The position numbers were made by a program, and so were the translations under genes. A DNA stretch of 64,000 nt from an uncultured Prevotellaceae bacterium (lineage in GTDB: Bacteria > Bacteroidota > Bacteroidia > Bacteroidales > Bacteroidaceae): contig CACXSA010000001.1 of NCBI GenBank assembly GCA_902770195.1, forward strand, positions 124,001 to 188,000, read 5' to 3'. The first letter of the stretch is position 1, and each line of letters starts with the position of its first letter. The notes beneath the pieces were generated by a model that was not told where the DNA came from, made no database searches, and saw only the letters and a program-made list of their open reading frames with translations. Of this stretch, positions 1-10,300 are shown piece after piece.

Positions 1-218
1 AGAGCGGTTACTGTTACCCAGTCGGCAACTTCCGGTCCGACCACTGGCTGTCCTTTCATAAACTTCAGTTCCACGGTGTATGTTCCAGCGACAGAAGTGA
101 AGTTCTCTGTCTGATCGTAGGTGTGGAAACGCTCATAGACATTGTTGTCTGCATTGGAGCATGCTGTCAAGACTAAGGCTATGATAGCAGACAATGCTAA
201 TATTCTAACTTTGTTCAT
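1..218 (-). CDS. Lipoprotein, N-terminal part (runs off the left edge)
   Basis: Reading the minus strand from an ATG at 216-218 gives about 72 residues that continue beyond position 1. The start is a classic lipoprotein signal: a basic N-terminus (MNKVRIL), a hydrophobic stretch and a lipobox LTAC, so the Cys at about residue 20 would be lipidated and the protein anchored to a membrane. The mature part has beta-type sequence and no domain I recognise. It begins only 9 bases after the stop of the pectinesterase gene, so the two are probably co-transcribed and it may serve pectin use at the cell surface. That role is inferred from position only. Confidence 0.75.
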   Translation of the reverse strand, partial: MNKVRILALSAIIALVLTACSNADNNVYERFHTYDQTENFTSVAGTYTVELKFMKGQPVVGPEVADWVTVTA

Positions 219-227
219 AACGTTCAT

Positions 228-3200
228 TTATTTAATGATGATTTTTTTGCCGTTGTGAATATACAGACCCTTGGTGGGAACGTCAACGCGCTGACCTTGC
301 AGGTTGTAGTATTCTCCAGTAGCTTCTTGCTTGTTCTCAATGTTTTTGATAGCTGTGGTTCCTTCACCACCAGTGCCAATGATGTAGCTGATGGCTGGTG
401 CGTTCAACAGTACGGGAATAGCCAGCCATGCACGGTGAGCCTCAATTTCGAATGCTCCACCATCGGCGGCACCCCAGAACCATCCGAAGGAGCCTGCCTG
501 GGCAGTCTTGGAACTACCGAAGCTGAGCTTGTAGAACAAACTGTTCTGTTCTGCAAATGTGGTGGTGGCAACATCGCTACCCTTTAACATGTTGGTGCCC
601 TGATAGGTAACCTTTGCATCTGTGGGAGACAAGAGGTATTCGCCGCCAGTCTTGTCGGCAGACTCCAGCATAACTGCTGTACCGGCAGGAATGATGTTTC
701 CTACTTCTGCATAGGTCAGCTCGCTGGTGTTTGCATTTGAAACAGCGTATGCTTTCAGCTCTGCAGGGAGAATGTAGGCATTCTTTGAATCGTAGAAGGT
801 TGCATAGCCTACACTTGCCAAAGTAACGTTGACATAGCTGTTGGCAACGACGGCACTGCTAAGTCCGCCCATCGTGTTAGCAGCACGAATAGCATATTCT
901 GCAGTGGCATCATCGACGGTATATGAAGGCGCATCCACAAAGTCAATCACACTACCGTTCTTCAGGACAGCCCAAATCTTGGAAGTCTTGTTGTCCTCCC
1001 AAGTAAGGTTAGTACCCTCCAACTTCACGAAGGCAGGTGCGATAGCTTGCTTGGCAATTTCATTAGGAGCCCAGTTGGTGAATACCTTGTCGAGGGTAAA
1101 TTCTGCTGCTTCCTCATCACTCAGGATGATGTCGTAGGTGTACTTCTGACTGTCCTTGGTGAAGGTCTCTACCAAGCTGGCAGGAGAAACGACATTGCCT
1201 TCGGTGTCCATGGAGTTGTACTCCTTGAACTTGTAGGCAGCCACATTCATACCGGCCAGTGTGAAGCGGGTGTCGATAATCTCCTTAGGCTGATTGATGG
1301 TAGTGTTAAGCCAAACGCTGGTAGAATTGCCACCCCATGCACGACCCAAACTGAAGCTGGCAGCATGGTTCTCGATAGTACAGTTGTTGAATACATATCC
1401 AAACTTGTTGCTGGCATCGGTATAAGGAGCCGTGATGACATCCGAACCCGTCTTGCCTTCAGCCGAACGACTCTCGTTGACGAAGGTACATCCGTTGTAG
1501 TAAACATCGCCTCCACCGCAGAGGTAGTCAACAGTGCCGTGAATCTCAGAATCTTCCCAATAGAATTGGTTGTTGGCATTGGAATAATAGGTATCCTGAT
1601 AAGAGAGCATCTTGACGTTCTTACAAATGGTCTGTCTTCCCTTATCCTGCAGGCAGACAGCGCGTCCGCCAGCCAGTCCGGCACGCTGTGCACCATAGTA
1701 GTCGAGAGCATTCTGCAATGTCAGGTCTTGCATATAGAGTCCCGTGCTGGTGTTCAGCAGGGTTGCTGTAGTGCCGATACCCTCGATGCTGATGTCAGGA
1801 GCATTCTTGATGATAGTGCCTTCCATTGACTCACCAATCAGAGAGATGTTGTTGCGACTGATGGCTGTCAGTACGGTCTCTTCCAAATCGTAGATGCCAT
1901 TAGGCAGGAAGATAATCTTACGGTCTGTTCCGCTGAAGCCATTGGCAAGTTCAAGCATGGAAAGCAGGTTCTTACCACTCTCAACATCGGTAGCGCCACG
2001 CTTTACTACAAAGATGTCGCCATCTACCATGTAGGGGTCTTCGGCCTGGTTACGGATGCTGATGCTATGAATATAGCTGGTAGCAGGAATCTCAAGAGTC
2101 AGAATGCCGGCACCTTGTGCACCATCATACTGGATGGTAGCATTGGCACCATCTGAGGAAACCTTGTTGGCGGTAGTGCCAAGTACGGTGGTTCCATCAG
2201 GAGCAAGGAGCTTCAGTTCGCCATCACCGGAATACTGGCAGAGGCTCAGTTTGATGTAACCCTTGCCTGCTAACTCGAGTTTTATCTTGTCACCTTTTTG
2301 GAATGCCCAGCCATGCTGTTTGTCGTGCCAGTAGCCAGTGCCCTCGAAGGTCAGCATCTCATGGTCTGCGGGATCGAAGTTCTCCATACGCAAATCGTAA
2401 TCGAAGCGAGCCGTTGGGGTTGCTACCTCGATGGGAGTTGTATAGGCATAGAGGTTGGTATTGCCAGAGAAAGAACTCTTGGTTGTATATTTGATAGCGG
2501 TGCTTCCACTATTGGCTGTTGCCCAACCGCGGAAGGCATAACCAGAGGCAACGGTAACCTTGGTTCCGTCGAACTCGAATGCGCCAATTGCTGCATCTTT
2601 CTCTACTTGCTGTGTTCCGATAACGGTCTTGCCGTCGGTGTCGATATAGGTCAGGGTGTAGAAAGGCTTGCGAACGAAGTTGGCAATCCACTTCATGGTG
2701 ATGTTGTTGTGGCTGACAGGAATGGTGACTACTGTCTTCTCGTCATCGCCTACATAGGTCACATCTCCCACAGTACCAGCCGTAGCGACAATGTCGGTGA
2801 GTGGGTTGGCGCTGTTAATCATCTTGTCAGCCTTGAAGAGCTCGATGTTGGCTACATAGTCGTCACCAACAATTTCGAAGATGTCATCCACATTATAATT
2901 AATACCATTAGCCTTGAAAGAGGCCAAGATAGGAATTTCCTGCTTCTCACCCGTCAGCGTACCTTCGATAACGATGTCGGCAAAGCCTACCTGCTTGGTG
3001 TCGCCCAAGCTGTAGAGGTTGACCTGTAGTCCGCACTCACCTTCTGCTGGTGTGGCACCAGTGACATCGTAAGCAAATGTGGAGGGCTGGTCGCTCTTGT
3101 TGTTACGGTCGGGAACCAAGCCTGTAGCCAACGAAACGGTGGTGCCGTCTGGGTTTATCCATGATAAGTCGAGTTTGCCACCATCGGTGCCATAGCGTGT

Positions 3201-4010
3201 TGACTTAAGAGAAATCTTGGTTGGTGTGAACACGAGGCCAGGGTAGGGACGGAACAAGAACTTGATGGCATTAGCCTCGCTGGCTGCTGACTCGTTGGCA
3301 ACGGTAGGCTGGAAACGAGTTTGTGTAGAACTGCCATGAGTTGACTTGTCTTTCAGAATCAAGTTGGCTCCGTGAGTAACCTTGCTGGACAGGAAGTAGA
3401 AGTCCATGTCGCCAAAGGTCGCAGTCTGTCCTTCGGTACCTAAGTTAAAGGGGAAGGTTGCGGTGGTTGCAGCATTGTCCATCTTGTTGTTAACAGCTTC
3501 GACGGCAACGAATGGGCAATAGCTCATACCTGTAATAGTCAGTGTCGTAGCACCGCCGTTGTAGTACAGCTCGTCAATGTTTGCTTTGTCGTTTTTCCAA
3601 CAAGCAGGGTTTGATGGGGTTAATGTGGCAACAGTCTTACCGTCGGCATCAGTCACGTTGATGGCTGATTTGCTATAGGTGCACTGCCCCACGATAATTT
3701 TGACAGCGCCGGGAACGGGAACAACCACCTTGAGGTTGGTGCAACCGTGTTCGCTGTGGAACTTGCCACTGATGGTGGCTACTGACGAGGCGTCGCCTTT
3801 GGCTACTCGGCTGACTGTGCCGTCAGTAGCTACAGCAACACCAAATTCAACTGCTGTGCCTTGCACTTGCTCTTCGCTGGTCAGCAACGTCCCGCCTTGA
3901 TTGTTGACGATGACGCTGAAGTCCTTGAAGTCAGCAGCAACAGCACTTTGACTCATTCCCATTAGTGCTAGGATGAGGCAGACAAAAGATCTGAAGTACT
4001 TGTTTGTCAT
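228..4010 (-). CDS. Large secreted pectinesterase (CE8) with C-terminal sorting-type tail
   Basis: A 1260-residue secreted protein. The signal peptide covers about residues 1-25. The N-terminal half is beta-rich, with a module at about 450-530 resembling the InlB/Listeria-Bacteroides beta repeat (YIDTDGKTV ... GYAFRGWAT). The catalytic part, about 670-960, shows the CE8 right-handed beta-helix signatures in order: GGRAVCLQDKG, QDTYY near 803 (family QDTL), GTVDYLCGG near 823 (family GTVDFIFG) and LGRAW near 888 (family LGRPW). It should remove methyl esters from homogalacturonan so lyases and polygalacturonases can act. The C-terminus (YYNLQGQRV ... GLYIHNGKKIIIK) matches the tail common on exported Prevotella proteins and resembles type IX secretion sorting tails. 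Size is about three times a bare CE8 domain. It lies downstream of two pectate lyases and has its own putative promoter. Confidence 0.9.
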   Translation of the reverse strand: MTNKYFRSFVCLILALMGMSQSAVAADFKDFSVIVNNQGGTLLTSEEQVQGTAVEFGVAVATDGTVSRVAKGDASSVATISGKFHSEHGCTNLKVVVPVPGAVKIIVGQCTYSKSAINVTDADGKTVATLTPSNPACWKNDKANIDELYYNGGATTLTITGMSYCPFVAVEAVNNKMDNAATTATFPFNLGTEGQTATFGDMDFYFLSSKVTHGANLILKDKSTHGSSTQTRFQPTVANESAASEANAIKFLFRPYPGLVFTPTKISLKSTRYGTDGGKLDLSWINPDGTTVSLATGLVPDRNNKSDQPSTFAYDVTGATPAEGECGLQVNLYSLGDTKQVGFADIVIEGTLTGEKQEIPILASFKANGINYNVDDIFEIVGDDYVANIELFKADKMINSANPLTDIVATAGTVGDVTYVGDDEKTVVTIPVSHNNITMKWIANFVRKPFYTLTYIDTDGKTVIGTQQVEKDAAIGAFEFDGTKVTVASGYAFRGWATANSGSTAIKYTTKSSFSGNTNLYAYTTPIEVATPTARFDYDLRMENFDPADHEMLTFEGTGYWHDKQHGWAFQKGDKIKLELAGKGYIKLSLCQYSGDGELKLLAPDGTTVLGTTANKVSSDGANATIQYDGAQGAGILTLEIPATSYIHSISIRNQAEDPYMVDGDIFVVKRGATDVESGKNLLSMLELANGFSGTDRKIIFLPNGIYDLEETVLTAISRNNISLIGESMEGTIIKNAPDISIEGIGTTATLLNTSTGLYMQDLTLQNALDYYGAQRAGLAGGRAVCLQDKGRQTICKNVKMLSYQDTYYSNANNQFYWEDSEIHGTVDYLCGGGDVYYNGCTFVNESRSAEGKTGSDVITAPYTDASNKFGYVFNNCTIENHAASFSLGRAWGGNSTSVWLNTTINQPKEIIDTRFTLAGMNVAAYKFKEYNSMDTEGNVVSPASLVETFTKDSQKYTYDIILSDEEAAEFTLDKVFTNWAPNEIAKQAIAPAFVKLEGTNLTWEDNKTSKIWAVLKNGSVIDFVDAPSYTVDDATAEYAIRAANTMGGLSSAVVANSYVNVTLASVGYATFYDSKNAYILPAELKAYAVSNANTSELTYAEVGNIIPAGTAVMLESADKTGGEYLLSPTDAKVTYQGTNMLKGSDVATTTFAEQNSLFYKLSFGSSKTAQAGSFGWFWGAADGGAFEIEAHRAWLAIPVLLNAPAISYIIGTGGEGTTAIKNIENKQEATGEYYNLQGQRVDVPTKGLYIHNGKKIIIK

Positions 4011-4090
4011 AAATACATGAATTAGTTAGTATAATACTTTTTTATGGTTAGTCTCTTCCAACGGCAAAATAACTTTGCAGTTTTCATCGG

Positions 4091-4098
4091 CAAAATTA
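4091..4098 (-). promoter_or_regulatory. Putative -7 box of the pectinesterase promoter
   Basis: On the minus strand the sequence reads TAATTTTG, matching the Bacteroidota -7 element TAnnTTTG, about 80 bases before the pectinesterase start. No clear TTTG -33 element is seen at the expected distance, so support is moderate. Confidence 0.5.
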
Positions 4099-4140
4099 CG
4101 AAAAAAACACAGAACAGGATTTCCTCATGAAAAAAGATAC

Positions 4141-4158
4141 AACGTAAACGATTACGTT
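4141..4158. promoter_or_regulatory. Inverted repeat, possible operator
   Basis: The arms AACGTA and TACGTT flank six bases (AACGTAAACGATTACGTT), a symmetrical site upstream of the pectinesterase -7 box. A related motif (AAACGTTTACG) occurs near 7318-7328, downstream of the GH28 fusion. It could be a regulator-binding site, but no cognate regulator is in view. Confidence 0.3.
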
Positions 4159-4164
4159 GCAGAT

Positions 4165-4205
4165 ATATTTTTCTCTGCCTAGGGAAATATTTTTCTCTGC
4201 CTAGG
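4165..4205. repeat. Two 19-bp direct repeats, 22-bp period
   Basis: The sequence ATATTTTTCTCTGCCTAGG occurs at 4165-4183 and again at 4187-4205. Each copy ends in the palindrome CCTAGG. The 22-bp spacing places copies on the same face of the helix, upstream of the pectinesterase promoter. Function unknown. Confidence 0.8.
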
Positions 4206-4220
4206 AAAATATTTTGGTGC

Positions 4221-4260
4221 AAAAAAATCCTCTGCACTTTATGTTTTTTGTGCAGAGGAT
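4221..4260 (-). terminator. Rho-independent terminator of the pectate lyase operon
   Basis: An 11-bp perfect stem (ATCCTCTGCAC, 4250-4260 and 4227-4237 on the minus strand) with a 12-base loop is followed on the minus strand by a run of T at 4221-4227. It lies just past the stop of the lyase at 4273, so it should end the two-lyase transcript and separate it from the pectinesterase unit. Confidence 0.85.
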
Positions 4261-4272
4261 AATGTTTTCTTG

Positions 4273-5976
4273 TTATTTAATCACTTTCGAGGTGAAAGCC
4301 TGTCCGTTGGCCATCCGCTCCACTCGGATGTTTACTCCGCGTTGAGGCTCAGAAAGCCTGCGACCATTCAAATCATAATATTCAGTAGCTGTAATTGCTG
4401 AGGTTCGAACAGTGCTGATACCAGTAGTCTTGTATTCAGGCCAGTATTCGGTGTAGTTGCTCTCACCATCTGCCATCCCTGCCTTCATGATATCCTCAAC
4501 AAGTGAGTTCAGATAGACCTCAAGGTTCGTGTACCAGCCCTTTGTAGTGTCGATAGTCTTCAATTGAGCATCATCTGCATCGTTAGGATTAAGTCCGTTG
4601 GCTGCCTCCCACTCGTCGGGGATACCGTCCTTATCAGTATCATAGCCTTCAGGGCGAGAGGTCGATTCAAGGACATATTCGCCTTGGTCAGATACTTTGT
4701 CAATTAAGCCTGGAAGGGGAGTAAAGGGATAAGTTTTTCCATCCTTTTCATAGCTGGTAGAAGATCCTTTATAGGTGGTTGTGCCATTTCTTGCTTCTTC
4801 CATGTGTCGGTTGTCAACAGCATCGCGATAAAGAGAAGCTCCTACATTCTCTAATACTTTTTCGAAAGCTACTTGAGCGGAATGTGTTGTTATATTACCA
4901 GTTATTACAGGCTGTGTTAACTTAATGGTATCTTTAATGGTTGCATTGACGTCATCCACAATTACACCTGTCCAGTCATAGTTCTCTGGCTTTGATGCTG
5001 CGGTTACGTAATTACCATCAATATAGAAATGACCATAAATATGTACTCCTTTCGGATCAATAGCTTTGCCGTTGTCATCTTTGTCATTATTGGTGTGCCC
5101 ACACTGGAAGACACGGGTTTTGTTCTTTGTGGCAGGTCCGGCCTTATAATAATTATTGACAATATTGTGGTAACCGCCTTGTCCAGCATATGCGCCATTC
5201 CCATCTCCCCAGTTGTACATTACACAATTTCGTAAGTCAACAATTTCTGCCTCAATTGTGTTCTTATACTTTGTCTTGTCATAACCTTGCCATCCATAGC
5301 GTGCACCATTTAAACGAGGAGCGCGATTGTTGACATGTATTATCATGTTGTGGTGGAAAGATGCTTCCTTTCCTCCCCAGATACCACCATAACCATGCGG
5401 ACCTTTGGAGTGTCCAGGATTAACAAGACTTTCTCCAACAGAGCACCACTGCATGGTGAAATTGCGGTTGTCGTAGTACGAAGCAACCTCGTCAATGCTC
5501 CATGAGAAGGAACAGTGGTCAAGGATAATACCTGTGAAATTACGAGCCCATGTGGCATCGGCACCATCATTGACATTCTTTTCTTCTCCGCGTCGAATAC
5601 GGATATAACGTATAATTATGTTATTGCCGTTTGGACGTACCGTATAGTAGCGAATGGTAATGCCTGGAGCTGGGGCCGTCTGACCTGCTATTGTCGTATT
5701 GGCACTGATAGTAAGATCGCTATTCAATTCTATAATGCCACCGACATCAAAGACGATAGTACGTGGACCGCTTTGACTGAGAGCCCAGCGAAGAGAGCCT
5801 GAGCCTGAATCTTTAAGGTTTGTTACATGATATACTTTTGTTGTACCATCAGCTTTTCGTCCGCCAGTGACATAACGTCCGTGACCCTCAGCACCGGGGA
5901 AGGCAGGAGCTTGGTCTTGTGCTGTAGCAACCAATGAAAAGATGGCTGCTAATAATGTAAGTATAGTTTTTTTCAT
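4273..5976 (-). CDS. Secreted pectate lyase (PL1-like) with calcium-type repeat and sorting-type tail
   Basis: A 567-residue protein with a signal peptide at about 1-19 (cleavage near ATAQ/D). The body, about 25-400, is a right-handed beta-helix of the pectate (trisaccharide) lyase kind: it opens with FPGAEGHGRYVTGGR, has the ILDHCSFSWSIDE stretch near 152 and RAPRLN near 217. It should cleave polygalacturonate by beta-elimination, with calcium. At about 450-475 there is a thrombospondin type 3-like calcium motif (DTDKDGIPDEWE). The C-terminus (YYDLNGRRLSEPQRGVNI) resembles the tail of the pectinesterase. It starts 19 bases after the neighbouring lyase stop, so the two form an operon closed by the terminator at 4221-4260. 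Confidence 0.9.
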   Translation of the reverse strand: MKKTILTLLAAIFSLVATAQDQAPAFPGAEGHGRYVTGGRKADGTTKVYHVTNLKDSGSGSLRWALSQSGPRTIVFDVGGIIELNSDLTISANTTIAGQTAPAPGITIRYYTVRPNGNNIIIRYIRIRRGEEKNVNDGADATWARNFTGIILDHCSFSWSIDEVASYYDNRNFTMQWCSVGESLVNPGHSKGPHGYGGIWGGKEASFHHNMIIHVNNRAPRLNGARYGWQGYDKTKYKNTIEAEIVDLRNCVMYNWGDGNGAYAGQGGYHNIVNNYYKAGPATKNKTRVFQCGHTNNDKDDNGKAIDPKGVHIYGHFYIDGNYVTAASKPENYDWTGVIVDDVNATIKDTIKLTQPVITGNITTHSAQVAFEKVLENVGASLYRDAVDNRHMEEARNGTTTYKGSSTSYEKDGKTYPFTPLPGLIDKVSDQGEYVLESTSRPEGYDTDKDGIPDEWEAANGLNPNDADDAQLKTIDTTKGWYTNLEVYLNSLVEDIMKAGMADGESNYTEYWPEYKTTGISTVRTSAITATEYYDLNGRRLSEPQRGVNIRVERMANGQAFTSKVIK

Positions 5977-5995
5977 AATTATATAGTTTATGTTA

Positions 5996-7201
5996 TTATT
6001 TCAATGTTGCCCCGGCGTGTTTCTTCACCGTTGCAGGCACGTCAGCATAGGGGGCTACGGAATATTCGTAGGGTATGGTGATGGTAGTGCCAACAGAGAA
6101 GGGTGTACCCGACTGGTTGGGCTCCTCAGCAAAGTTGCTGTCAGTCCATGTTACAGAGACGGCATCTTTCTGGCTGAAGTATCTCCTGACACCTTTCTCG
6201 AAATAGTTGCCCTCAATGAGGACTTCTGAGTTCTTGCGAGGGTTGATGCAGTTGGTGGCTGTGGTGGAGCTGAAGTAATTATTCAGCATGTGAATCTTTC
6301 CGACACGAATCATAGGCATTCGCTGTACACATCCTTGTCCCCACCAGTTGAAGGCGAAGGTTGTGTTCAGGAAGCCTATTGGCTCGCGGTCGCTATAGCC
6401 AATAAGATTAGTGTTTTGGTGCATATACGAGCGTTCGGTATAGCTGAAGGTACACCAACTGACGGTGTTGAAATCGGAAGAGTTGGTGATGTCGAAGTTG
6501 CCGTCCATACCGTCAGAGAAGGAACAGTGGTCAACCCAACAGTGCTTGGCACCATTGAATGAGAGCAGGTCGTTTCCACCCACATCAATAGATCCAGGAC
6601 CTACGAAAGTGATATTACGGATGATGATATTCTCCTTGGCAACCCTGAGTATTCCAGATTTGCGGTAGTTCTCAGTGTTATCGCCCGTGAGCTCGATGAT
6701 CATCTTTCGAGTGTTGAATTCCGCTTCCTCTCTGACGCGTTGTCCGTTGGGCAGAATGCCACCACCTTCGTGGGTGTTCATGTGGGGCACGCCAGCATTG
6801 TTGAGTGCGGTAATAATCTCCGGGGTAATATGCCATTGCGTGCAAAGACGTGCGTTATTGATACCCAGCAGCGTTTTGTTGTCTCCTTCGATATTGACGT
6901 TGCTCGACACGATGAAGTCGCCATTGGAACCGTCGAAGATGATAACATCATGTTGCTTGATAGCATTCTGAATGTCTTTCTTCATGTCTTTTCCGTTGGA
7001 TTTCAAGACAATGACCTTTCCTGTGAAATCGGATGGCACGGGATAGGTATAGCAACCACCTCCTGTGACGTTGTAAGTACTGTTAGCATCTGTCCGTGAA
7101 GAACGGGTACAGAAACCAAAGGGCTTGTTCAAATCGCAGTCGGTAGCAACTACTGCTAACGCAAGGAATGCCGCAAAAGCCGTGAATAGAGATCTCTTCA
7201 T
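5996..7201 (-). CDS. Pectate lyase, family PL1
   Basis: I place the start at the ATG ending at 7201 (MKRSLFTAFAAFLALAVVA), because this begins a good signal peptide; an upstream in-frame ATG at 7240 would add 13 hydrophilic residues before it. The product is about 401 residues. PL1 signatures are clear: CWVDHCSFSDG near 218 (the WiDH motif) and RMPMIR near 290 (the RxPxxR motif with the catalytic arginine). It should cleave demethylated homogalacturonan. Unlike the next lyase it lacks a long C-terminal tail. First gene of a two-lyase operon with a putative promoter at 7264-7271. Confidence 0.9.
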   Translation of the reverse strand: MKRSLFTAFAAFLALAVVATDCDLNKPFGFCTRSSRTDANSTYNVTGGGCYTYPVPSDFTGKVIVLKSNGKDMKKDIQNAIKQHDVIIFDGSNGDFIVSSNVNIEGDNKTLLGINNARLCTQWHITPEIITALNNAGVPHMNTHEGGGILPNGQRVREEAEFNTRKMIIELTGDNTENYRKSGILRVAKENIIIRNITFVGPGSIDVGGNDLLSFNGAKHCWVDHCSFSDGMDGNFDITNSSDFNTVSWCTFSYTERSYMHQNTNLIGYSDREPIGFLNTTFAFNWWGQGCVQRMPMIRVGKIHMLNNYFSSTTATNCINPRKNSEVLIEGNYFEKGVRRYFSQKDAVSVTWTDSNFAEEPNQSGTPFSVGTTITIPYEYSVAPYADVPATVKKHAGATLK

Positions 7202-7263
7202 ATTTGTTTGTTTCGTAGTTTCTTTGACCAAGAGGTACAAGTCGTTTTTATCAGTTTCGCAGG

Positions 7264-7271
7264 CAAAGGTA
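7264..7271 (-). promoter_or_regulatory. Putative -7 box of the pectate lyase operon
   Basis: The minus strand reads TACCTTTG, a perfect fit to TAnnTTTG, 62 bases before the lyase start. No convincing TTTG at -33. Confidence 0.55.
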
Positions 7272-7325
7272 CGAAAAAGGAATGAATAATGAGCGTAGCT
7301 TATTGATAATTAACAATTAAACGTT

Positions 7326-7364
7326 TACGAGGAGGAAAGGTGAAAAAACCAAATCCTCCTCGTA
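7326..7364 (-). terminator. Terminator-like hairpin after the GH28-GH105 fusion gene
   Basis: An 11-bp perfect inverted repeat (TACGAGGAGGA / TCCTCCTCGTA) with a 17-base loop sits 7 bases past the stop of the fusion gene. No strong T-run follows on the minus strand, so it may be a 3'-end stabiliser rather than an intrinsic terminator. Confidence 0.55.
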
Positions 7365-7370
7365 TTACGG

Positions 7371-10300
7371 TTATTGCATGCGGTGTAGCCCTTCCCATCG
7401 GACATTCCAACGTCCGTCTTTAGGGAACCCTGGGTTCAGCACTTCCTTGCATCCATCCCATCCTGCACACATCATGGCAATAGCAGTTAGCAAGGCTCCA
7501 TTGCCGGGGAGGTAGAGACGCAGACGGTCTGCTGTCTGGAAGTTATGCCCATTCTTGAGATAAGTATTCTTCTGGGTGTCGATGAGCAGTGCATCAAGGG
7601 CAATATCCGGACGACCTAAACGGGCAGCAGTCATGGCAATCATACCATAGTCCCATCCCCATGTAGTCTGCCAGTTCCAGTTTTTCATCACCCAGTCCAA
7701 TGTTTTCTGGGCTTTAACAGCATCGAAGCGCGAAGCATTCTGAGGGAGAAGGCCAAAAGACCCGAGAACGGCAGGATGGTCATTGCGTACTTTGTCGGCA
7801 AAAGTTTCTTCTTTGACAGATGTGGAGCCACCACCAACGGTATTGAAGGGATCGAATGATTGCAGTCCCTCGGTCTTTCCGATGGGGAGTCCTGCGGTGT
7901 AGATGCCTTCCTTGGTTATGGGCATTGACGCCAATCGAACTGCCACATCATCCCACTGCTTGTTACGTGACTTCCCCATGCGCTCACGCCATTGTTGTGC
8001 GATATTCAGTGCATAGCGGAAGTAGGCGAGTTCGAAAGGATGGTTATAGCTGATGTCCTTTGTCATACACTCCTGCATGGCTGTCTGACCAAACAGCTTG
8101 CCAGTCTTGGCAAAGTCTGCCAGGAATTCTGCGGTAGCCTCTACATTTTCTGCATATTGTTTTAATGTCTTACTAGTGGGGTTGGCACGATACATCTCTT
8201 CAGCCAGATAGATATAGTGAGGCTGTTGCCAAGTTAGGAACGAACCCGTGTTGGAAGGAGCTTCACCGGCCCAGGGGTCAGTCATCTTCATCCAGCGGAT
8301 GCCTTTGAACCCTTGGCGCTGAGCTATCTTCTTGGCAACAGGAGCTGCGGTATTGTCGTACCACTGAAGCATCTGCTCTACCACCTTGGGCTGGTTCCAC
8401 AGGGCGAAGTCAACAGCATGCCACCAAGTCATTTCCAGATGTGGACGACCAAACCATGTGTTATAGGTGAGACCAGTTTCCTGTGGCGGCATGTTGTTGG
8501 CACAGTTGATGCGAGTCAGATATTGGGAGAGAACCACACGGCGTTCCAATTCCTTGGCGCGAGGGTCTGTACACTGACTGAAGTCCACAAAGGCAGTCTC
8601 CGTCCAGAATTTGTGCCAATATTTCTGGGTGGTCTTCTGGGCGGCATCGAAGCGGAAGGCTTCTAAGGCTGAGGCTCGGTTTACAGGATTGTATTCCACC
8701 TCGAAGGCAAGAACATCTGCATCGGCGCTAAGCTGATAGGTGTGAGCTTTCACTCCCTGTAGTTGTGCCTGTCCCTCCCATCTAATATATATATAATAGG
8801 TGGTGGTGTCAATCTGGTGTTCGATGACGGCAGCATGGTCATTTTGAGAAATGATCTGCGAACTGTGAAGGGCATCCTTGCTCCAATCGCTGGCGTCGTC
8901 GGCATGCTTTCCCGTAGGGTAGGGCAGACGGATGCTGACAGAAGCCTGGCCTTTTGTCAATAGTGGCGAACTGATACGATAGGCTACGGCATCACGGTCG
9001 GGTAAGCCGAGGGTGATGACGTTGACTTTTTGACCGTCAGCCTTGTAGCTCGATGTTATTTCACCTTGCCAAAGGTTCAGTTGCTGGTTGATGTCTGAGA
9101 TTCCGTCTAATGGAATAATCTGTCCATTACCATCTTTCAGGTTCAAGCCGATGGCTCCAAGATTCAGGCGGTGAGGGTTGACACGGAAATACTCGGTAGC
9201 CAACTTGTGGCGTCCGTCTTCCGCCTTCTTGTATTCTATGGCATAATCCTCCTTATGTCCGTGACCGAAGTCGTAGGATTTCTCGCTCTCTTCCGGCTTC
9301 AGGTTATCCTTGTTGGGAAAGGAGTGCCACCCCCAGTCACTCATAGCATTCAGGGGAATGCCCTGACTGTATTCCTTTACATAGCTCTGCAACCCAGTGA
9401 CATCAACCGTCGTGGCAAAATGTCCGTTGCCAACGGTCAGCGATGCCAGCGGGTCTGCTTGGGTGATGATGGGGTTATTGCGAAAAAGAACAGCCTCGCG
9501 ATCAATCGAGGCTGTTATGTTTTCTGTTGTATATCCAAGCATTTCCATTTCCAGAGAAGCCCAGATGAACGGTCCGACTCCCTTGGCGTCGTTGTCGCGG
9601 ATGGGCTCGCTGAGGTAGTATTTGTAGCTTCCATCACGTCGCTGGTTCTCTCTGACGCTTCCCTTCGGATTTATCTTCTTCATGGCGGAAATCACGTCTG
9701 GCGTGGCAGCCGGACCGAGTCCTGCCACTTCGCAGCAGTTGGTCAGTGAAATGGTCTTGTCGGGATGAACCTTGATGAAGTTCGCGATAATGCCCTTGTA
9801 GGCACGAATGCCTGCATCACGGTATTTCTCGCCGACATAGCCCTTGCGGTATGCTTTCAACAAGGCGTATGCAAACATGCTGGAGCAAGTAGATTCCAGA
9901 TAGTTGCCTTCCTGTCCTGGGCAGTCCATCACCTGATACCACACACCACTCTCTTTGTCCTGCCACTTGATGATAGCATCAAAGTCTTTTATCAACAGGT
10001 CGATCACTTCCGAACGACGGGCGTAGTTCTCGGGGAGAGCATCTAGCACCTCAATGAGTGCCATGGTGTACCAACCCTGGGCACGCCCCCAACAGTGCTG
10101 GCTGAGTCCGCTTTCCTTGTCTGCCCAGAACGTCTTGCGTGTTTCATCATAAGCATGACGGTTCAGTCCTGTCTTGGGGTCAAAAGTGCGATTATAGGTA
10201 ATCTTCAACTGATTGACAGCATCGTCGTAGATGTCCATGATAGGATATTTGGCCTTCTTGCCCTTTCCTACTTGTGCCTTTTCAGTGATGGGCGCGGTCA

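Noticed and set aside
1047..1829. Long opposite-strand frame over the pectinesterase
   Set aside because: A shadow of the real gene in a high-constraint region; the minus-strand frame has signal peptide and CE8 motifs.
4022..4237. 71-codon minus-strand frame between the pectinesterase and pectate lyase genes
   Set aside because: It lies over the terminator stem, the direct repeats and the promoter; low-complexity Lys/Phe/Arg content and no family look.
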